Source: Caulobacter sp. Root343
GTDB taxonomy: Bacteria > Pseudomonadota > Alphaproteobacteria > Caulobacterales > Caulobacteraceae
Length of the DNA: 64,000 nt
NCBI RefSeq assembly: GCF_001425745.1
Contig: NZ_LMDF01000006.1
Span: 600,025 to 664,024 of the forward strand
Reading direction: 5' to 3'
Position 1 is the first letter of the stretch, and the number at the start of each line of letters is the position of its first letter. A program made the translations under genes and the position numbers. The notes below the pieces were generated by a model. The model saw nothing but the letters and a program-made list of their open reading frames with translations, did not search any database and had not been told where the DNA came from. Positions 61,200 to 64,000 of this stretch are shown here, one piece after another.

Positions 61200-61394
61200 A
61201 TGTCCAAAGCGCCCCCCATCCCGCCCGAACAGCGCGCCTTCAAGGGTCAGAAGCCCGACATCGAAGGCAAGGGCGGCCACGACAGCCTGCAGAGCAATGA
61301 TCCCGGCAATGCGGACGTGAATCTCGACGAGCAGGGCCGTCACGGCAATCTGCGCCAGAACACCAGCCGCTCGGGCAACGTCCAGGACCGCTGA
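61200..61394 (+). CDS. Small hydrophilic protein, 64 aa, probable stress-response gene
   Basis: The composition is strongly hydrophilic (PPIPPEQRAFKGQKPDIEGK, then GGHDSLQSNDPGNADVNLDE), rich in Gly, Asn, Asp and Gln and without Cys or Trp. It looks intrinsically disordered, like hydrophilin-type stress proteins. Similar short alphaproteobacterial proteins start PPIP.EQR.F.G. AAGGAGGAAG gives a strong ribosome site. The upstream GGAAC-N17-GGTT promoter candidate suggests the general stress response. A perfect hairpin follows. Confidence 0.78.
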   Translation: MSKAPPIPPEQRAFKGQKPDIEGKGGHDSLQSNDPGNADVNLDEQGRHGNLRQNTSRSGNVQDR

Positions 61395-61400
61395 GTTCCG

Positions 61401-61426
61401 GTGTCGGACAGTCGGCTGTCCGACAC
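61401..61426. terminator. Perfect 11-bp inverted repeat after the 64-aa gene
   Basis: GTGTCGGACAG / CTGTCCGACAC around TCGG, seven bases after the stop. It lacks a U-tract (TGAAAACG follows), so it could terminate weakly or serve as an operator for the hemerythrin gene. Confidence 0.5.
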
Positions 61427-61461
61427 TGAAAACGTTTCTCATTCGAGAGTTTAGCAGAAGC

Positions 61462-61487
61462 GGAACGGGTCGGGGCGTCCGGGTGTT
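61462..61487 (+). promoter_or_regulatory. EcfG/SigT-type promoter candidate for the hemerythrin gene
   Basis: GGAAC (61462-61466), 17 bases, TGTT (61484-61487), ending 35 bases before the hemerythrin start. Confidence 0.5.
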
Positions 61488-61521
61488 GGTTGGCGGTCGG
61501 GGATATCGAGGGAGACATTCA

Positions 61522-62058
61522 ATGGCCGCTGCCGCCAAGAGTTCGTCGAGCAAGACCAAGTCCGCCAAGCCGCGCCGCACGCGGCGTACGAGCCGGCGCG
61601 ATCCGTTGGCCATCACCCTGCTCAAGAAGGATCACCGTGAGGTCGAGGGCTGGTTCGACGAATACGAACAGCTGGAGAAGGACGCCGAGAAGCTGGAGCT
61701 GTTCAACAAGATCGCCCTGGCCTTGAAGGTCCACACCCAGATCGAGGAGGAGATCTTCTATCCGGAGAACCGCGGCGAGGTCGAAGACGACCTGATGGAC
61801 GAGGCCTATGTCGAGCACGACGGGGCCAAGAAGCTGATCGCCGAGATCGAGGCGATGAAGCCGGGCGAGGAGTTCTACGACGCCAAGGTCAAGGTGCTGG
61901 GCGAGTACATCAAGCACCACGTCAAGGAAGAGGAACAACCCGGCGGCATGTTCGCCCAGGCCAAGAAAGGCGACGAGGACCTCGAAGCCATGGGCGAGCG
62001 CCTGAAGCTGCGTAAGGAAGAGCTGATGACCCAGCTCGGCGGCAAGTCGGCGCACTAG
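61522..62058 (+). CDS. Hemerythrin HHE-domain protein
   Basis: This 178-aa protein has a basic Ser/Lys/Arg-rich N-terminal tail (about 1-28, KSSSSKTKSAKPRRTRRTSR) followed by a four-helix hemerythrin-like bundle. Di-iron ligands are visible: H38 in LLKKDHREVEGWF, H71 with E75/E76 in KVHTQIEEEIFYPE, H96 in YVEHDGAKKLIAEIE, and H131/H132 with glutamates in YIKHHVKEEEQPG. Roles in oxygen, NO or iron handling are known for the family. The lysine-rich tail could bind DNA or anchor the protein. GAGGGAGA precedes the ATG. The stress promoter candidate upstream fits induction under oxidative stress. Confidence 0.9.
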   Translation: MAAAAKSSSSKTKSAKPRRTRRTSRRDPLAITLLKKDHREVEGWFDEYEQLEKDAEKLELFNKIALALKVHTQIEEEIFYPENRGEVEDDLMDEAYVEHDGAKKLIAEIEAMKPGEEFYDAKVKVLGEYIKHHVKEEEQPGGMFAQAKKGDEDLEAMGERLKLRKEELMTQLGGKSAH

Positions 62059-62068
62059 GCTCTTTGTT

Positions 62069-62184
62069 CCTCCCCCGCGTCGCGGGGGGAGGTGGCCTAG
62101 AGGGCCGGAGGGGGCCAGCTGGACCTAGGGCCGCACTAGCCCCCTCAGTCGCTCCGCGACAGCTCCCCCGCATCGCGGGGGAGC
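62069..62184. repeat. Dispersed intergenic palindromic repeat (two C/G-rich hairpins)
   Basis: The left unit CCTCCCCCGCG-T-CGCGGGGGGAGG (62069-62092) and the right unit GCTCCCCCGC-ATC-GCGGGGGAGC (62162-62184) flank GGCC- and TCGC-rich DNA. This form recurs between genes in Caulobacter. It lies between the convergent hemerythrin and udgX genes and may terminate both. Confidence 0.65.
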
Positions 62185-62198
62185 ATCGCTCATGCCAA

Positions 62199-62879
62199 TC
62201 AAACCCCCGCCAATTCCCCCGCCAGCCGCAGGTCCTCCACGAACTCGGCATAGGCCCGCGCCTTGGCCGCCGCGTCGGGGACCCGCAGCAGGAACGACGG
62301 GTGATAGGTCACCAAGCCCTGGGCCTGGTCGGGCAGTTGCAGCGGCTTGCCGCGGTTGGCGCCGATCGGGGTCGCCTTGCCGACCACCGCCAGGGCGGCC
62401 GTCGCGCCCAGCGCCACGATCACGCGCGGCCGCACCAGGCGGCGCTCGGCGTCCAGCCACCAGCGGCAGGCGGTGACCTCGCCCCGGTTCGGCGTCTTGT
62501 GGATGCGCCGCTTGCCGCGCGGCTCGTGCTTGAAGTGCTTGACGGCGTTGGTGACGAAGGCCCGGTCGCGCGGCACGCCGGCCTCGGCCAGGGCCTTGTC
62601 GAAGATCTGACCGGCCGGACCGACGAACGGCCGCCCCGCCAGGTCTTCCTGGTCGCCCGGCTGTTCGCCGACGAACATCAGCGGAGCGTGGGCCGCGCCT
62701 TCGCCCGGCACACCCTGGGTGGCGTCGCGCCACAGGTCGCAGCGGCGGCAGACCTGAATCCCGGCCTCGACCTCGTCCAGGCTGGCCGGAACCCGGTCGC
62801 CGGCGGCGACCTCGCGCGCCGCATGCGGTCCGGTCTTGAGCGCGCGATCCGGAGGCGAACGGGGCGGGGCGACGGCCAT
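62199..62879 (-). CDS. udgX: UdgX-type uracil-DNA glycosylase
   Basis: This 226-aa protein belongs to the UdgX branch of iron-sulphur uracil-DNA glycosylases. These excise uracil and become covalently attached to the abasic site through a histidine. Motifs are GEQPGDQEDLAGRPFVGPAG (about 70-89), the diagnostic KRRIH loop in PRGKRRIHKTPNRGE near 126, and TYHPSFLLRVP near 192. Iron-sulphur candidate ligands are CRRC near 44 and a cysteine in TACRWWLDAE; where family-4 enzymes carry a further cysteine, this protein has histidine (AVKHFKH). No DUF4130 partner domain is fused. The start at 62879 has no clear ribosome site. Confidence 0.93.
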   Translation of the reverse strand: MAVAPPRSPPDRALKTGPHAAREVAAGDRVPASLDEVEAGIQVCRRCDLWRDATQGVPGEGAAHAPLMFVGEQPGDQEDLAGRPFVGPAGQIFDKALAEAGVPRDRAFVTNAVKHFKHEPRGKRRIHKTPNRGEVTACRWWLDAERRLVRPRVIVALGATAALAVVGKATPIGANRGKPLQLPDQAQGLVTYHPSFLLRVPDAAAKARAYAEFVEDLRLAGELAGV

Positions 62880-63035
62880 GGCGACGACGGTTGTTCCTGC
62901 GCGGTTTCGATCCGCTGCGGAATGATCCGCATCGCCGCCGGGTTCCGTCGATTGCGTCGATAGTTCTTGATTTGTTCCAGATGATCTTCCCGCGCGACAC
63001 GGCCTGACGGACGTATCGCGCGGGAAGGAAAGCGC

Positions 63036-63066
63036 CGGGAGGCGAAGCCGTGGAGCCCGCCTCCCG
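63036..63066 (-). terminator. Hairpin after the HU gene
   Basis: CGGGAGGCG / CGCCTCCCG is a perfect 9-bp stem with a 13-base loop, starting nine bases beyond the HU stop on the minus strand. Only short T runs follow. Confidence 0.6.
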
Positions 63067-63074
63067 CCGAAGGC

Positions 63075-63356
63075 TTAGCCGTTGACGGCGTCCTTCAGTT
63101 GCTTGGCCGGCGTGAAGGCGACCTTCTTGCTGGCGGCGATCTCGATGGTCGCGCCCGTGGCCGGGTTGCGGCCGGTGCGGGCCGGCTTGGCCTGGACCTT
63201 GAACTTGCCAAAGCCCGGGATCGAGACTTCTTCGCCCTTCACGGCCGCGTCGGAGATCGCCTTGAAGACGCCGTCGATGATGGCCTTGGCTTGGGTCTTG
63301 GTCAGCTTGTCGTCGGCGGCGACAGCAGCGTCGACCAGATCGGAAACGTTCGTCAT
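63075..63356 (-). CDS. HU-family DNA-binding protein
   Basis: This 93-aa nucleoid protein has the HU/IHF fold. The N-terminal helices (NVSDLVDAAVAADDKLTKTQ) are followed by AKAIIDGVFKAISDAAVKGE, the GFGKFKV strand near 48-54, and the DNA-wrapping arm RTGRNPATGATIEIAASKKV with the intercalating proline in NPATG. The C-terminus is FTPAKQLKDAVNG. The ATG at 63356 is preferred over 63368, whose AGGA would sit too close to the start codon. HU dimers bend DNA non-specifically. Confidence 0.95.
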   Translation of the reverse strand: MTNVSDLVDAAVAADDKLTKTQAKAIIDGVFKAISDAAVKGEEVSIPGFGKFKVQAKPARTGRNPATGATIEIAASKKVAFTPAKQLKDAVNG

Positions 63357-63368
63357 CTCTAAGCTCAT

Positions 63369-63926
63369 TCCTGTGAATCAGGGAAGTTCGAGCCTGACGA
63401 GACCGATCGCGTTTGTCACCCGCCCGGAAAGGTTAAAACGCCGATTCACGGGGACAAAACGCCCGTGGGCCGGGGATTCTTACGATTCCTCCGCCCTCGG
63501 AACGGTCAAGCTAGGGGTAAAAGCGTTAATGATGGTCTCTAAGGTGGACCATCTGGTGACTCGCGCGGTAGGTGATTCTGCACGGGAATCGCGTTGGTGA
63601 GGGTTCGCGGGGCGATTTCCAGAGGCGCGAACGCTCGTCAGGGCGCGAGGATAGAACCCCTCTCTCTTTGAGAGAGGGAGGGGCCCGCGCCGCAGGCGTG
63701 GGAGGGTGAGAGGTTAGGCGAAGCCGGTCAGTGATTTCGCTCAAACTGCTGAGTTTCAGGATTTATCGGTGAGCTGTGTAACCACTCACCCTCCCATGCT
63801 GCGCATGGGCCCCTCCCTCTCTCTCAGAGAGAGGGATGATGTAACTCACGAGCGTTCAGGCCTTTTCATCCTCCCCTCCAGAACCCGCCGTATGCTTCTT
63901 CTCACCTCGTCGCGAGGAAAGGGCGC
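63369..63926. other. 558-bp intergenic region with a large inverted repeat
   Basis: It contains the HU promoter region and then a nested inverted repeat at 63629-63857. No protein gene is supported. Confidence 0.5.
63629..63857. repeat. Nested inverted repeat, possible MITE-like element (about 229 bp)
   Basis: Outer arms are GAACGCTCGT (63629-63638) and ACGAGCGTTC (63848-63857). Inner arms are two inverted copies of a 52-53-bp unit (63658-63710 and 63784-63835), starting CCCTCTCTCT and containing GGGAGGGGCCC and GGGAGGGTGAG; their centres differ. The 73-bp core shows no coding sequence. No target-site duplication was seen. Confidence 0.6.
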
Positions 63927-64000
63927 ATGGCCAGCGACCGATTGCGGCGGCGGGGGGCGATCGAGCGGCGAAGGTCCGAGGGGGATACTCGGACGGTCCG
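63927..64000 (+). CDS. Possible CDS start, truncated by the window edge
   Basis: ATG 63927 follows GAGGAAAGG at a good distance and the frame stays open to the window end (24 codons, MASDRLRRRGAIERRRSEGD then four more residues). The Arg-rich start recalls, weakly, the N-termini of DUF559-type proteins. Too short to identify. Confidence 0.35.
   Translation, partial: MASDRLRRRGAIERRRSEGDTRTV

Noticed and set aside
63526..63744. A 72-codon minus-strand frame near the right end
   Set aside because: It runs through the inverted-repeat unit and reads as low-complexity sequence.

Overview
The window is high-GC, densely coded DNA from an alphaproteobacterium, most likely Caulobacter or a close relative in the Caulobacteraceae. 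The evidence is: five TonB-dependent receptors plus an exbB-exbD-tonB cluster; the alphaproteobacterial housekeeping run murA - DUF2948 - hisD - UPF0262 - LMW phosphatase - infA - maf - RNase E/G - yacG; a tRNA-His with no encoded G-1 and with A73; and EcfG/SigT-type stress promoter motifs (GGAAC-N16/17-GTT). No phage, transposase, plasmid or CRISPR locus was seen. The only mobile-looking element is a possible small inverted-repeat (MITE-like) element near the right end.

Layout. 1-7.9 kb is a plant-polysaccharide island: the 3' end of a GH39 glycosidase, pncC (opposite strand), a FecI/FecR pair, a TonB receptor with a signalling (STN) domain behind a perfect 16-bp palindrome, and a pectinesterase. 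7.9-12.8 kb is a tripartite drug efflux operon (OprM-like lipoprotein, EmrA, EmrB) divergent from a TetR repressor, with a paired palindromic operator between them. 12.8-17.4 kb holds a giant hybrid kinase with two kinase modules and a glucokinase paralogue that has lost its catalytic aspartate. 17.5-24.3 kb (minus strand) holds an unknown protein with faint EAL-like features, a PilZ protein, a TonB receptor and a secreted amidohydrolase with a CIA30-like tail. 24.4-28.3 kb has a DUF421 membrane protein and an SDR dehydrogenase, divergent from a GH65 glycosidase and a DUF6766 protein. 28.4-31.8 kb has a ZnuD-like zinc receptor behind a Zur-like box, then several small proteins.

32-38.1 kb is a metal-resistance island: a DUF305 protein, a CnrY/CnrX/CnrH-like anti-sigma/sensor/ECF sigma set, copA-copB, and convergent copC-copD. 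38.5-44.6 kb is a rhamnoside utilisation pair (TonB receptor and GH78 alpha-L-rhamnosidase). 44.7-53.8 kb is the core housekeeping block bounded by tRNA-Thr and tRNA-Phe, interrupted by an NCS1 nucleobase permease and a small membrane protein. 54.4-56.5 kb is exbB-exbD-tonB, which energises the receptors. After tRNA-His comes an overlapping three-gene operon, TonB receptor - YfiR - membrane hybrid histidine kinase (56.9-61.1 kb). This is the most interesting signalling unit in the window. The right end carries two genes with EcfG-like stress promoters (a 64-aa hydrophilic protein and a hemerythrin), udgX, an HU protein, and repeat-rich intergenic DNA.

The common themes are capture and degradation of plant glycans (GH39, pectinesterase, GH65, GH78 and their receptors), metal homeostasis, and envelope-linked signalling. 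Functions are inferred by reading protein sequences by eye; no database search was possible.
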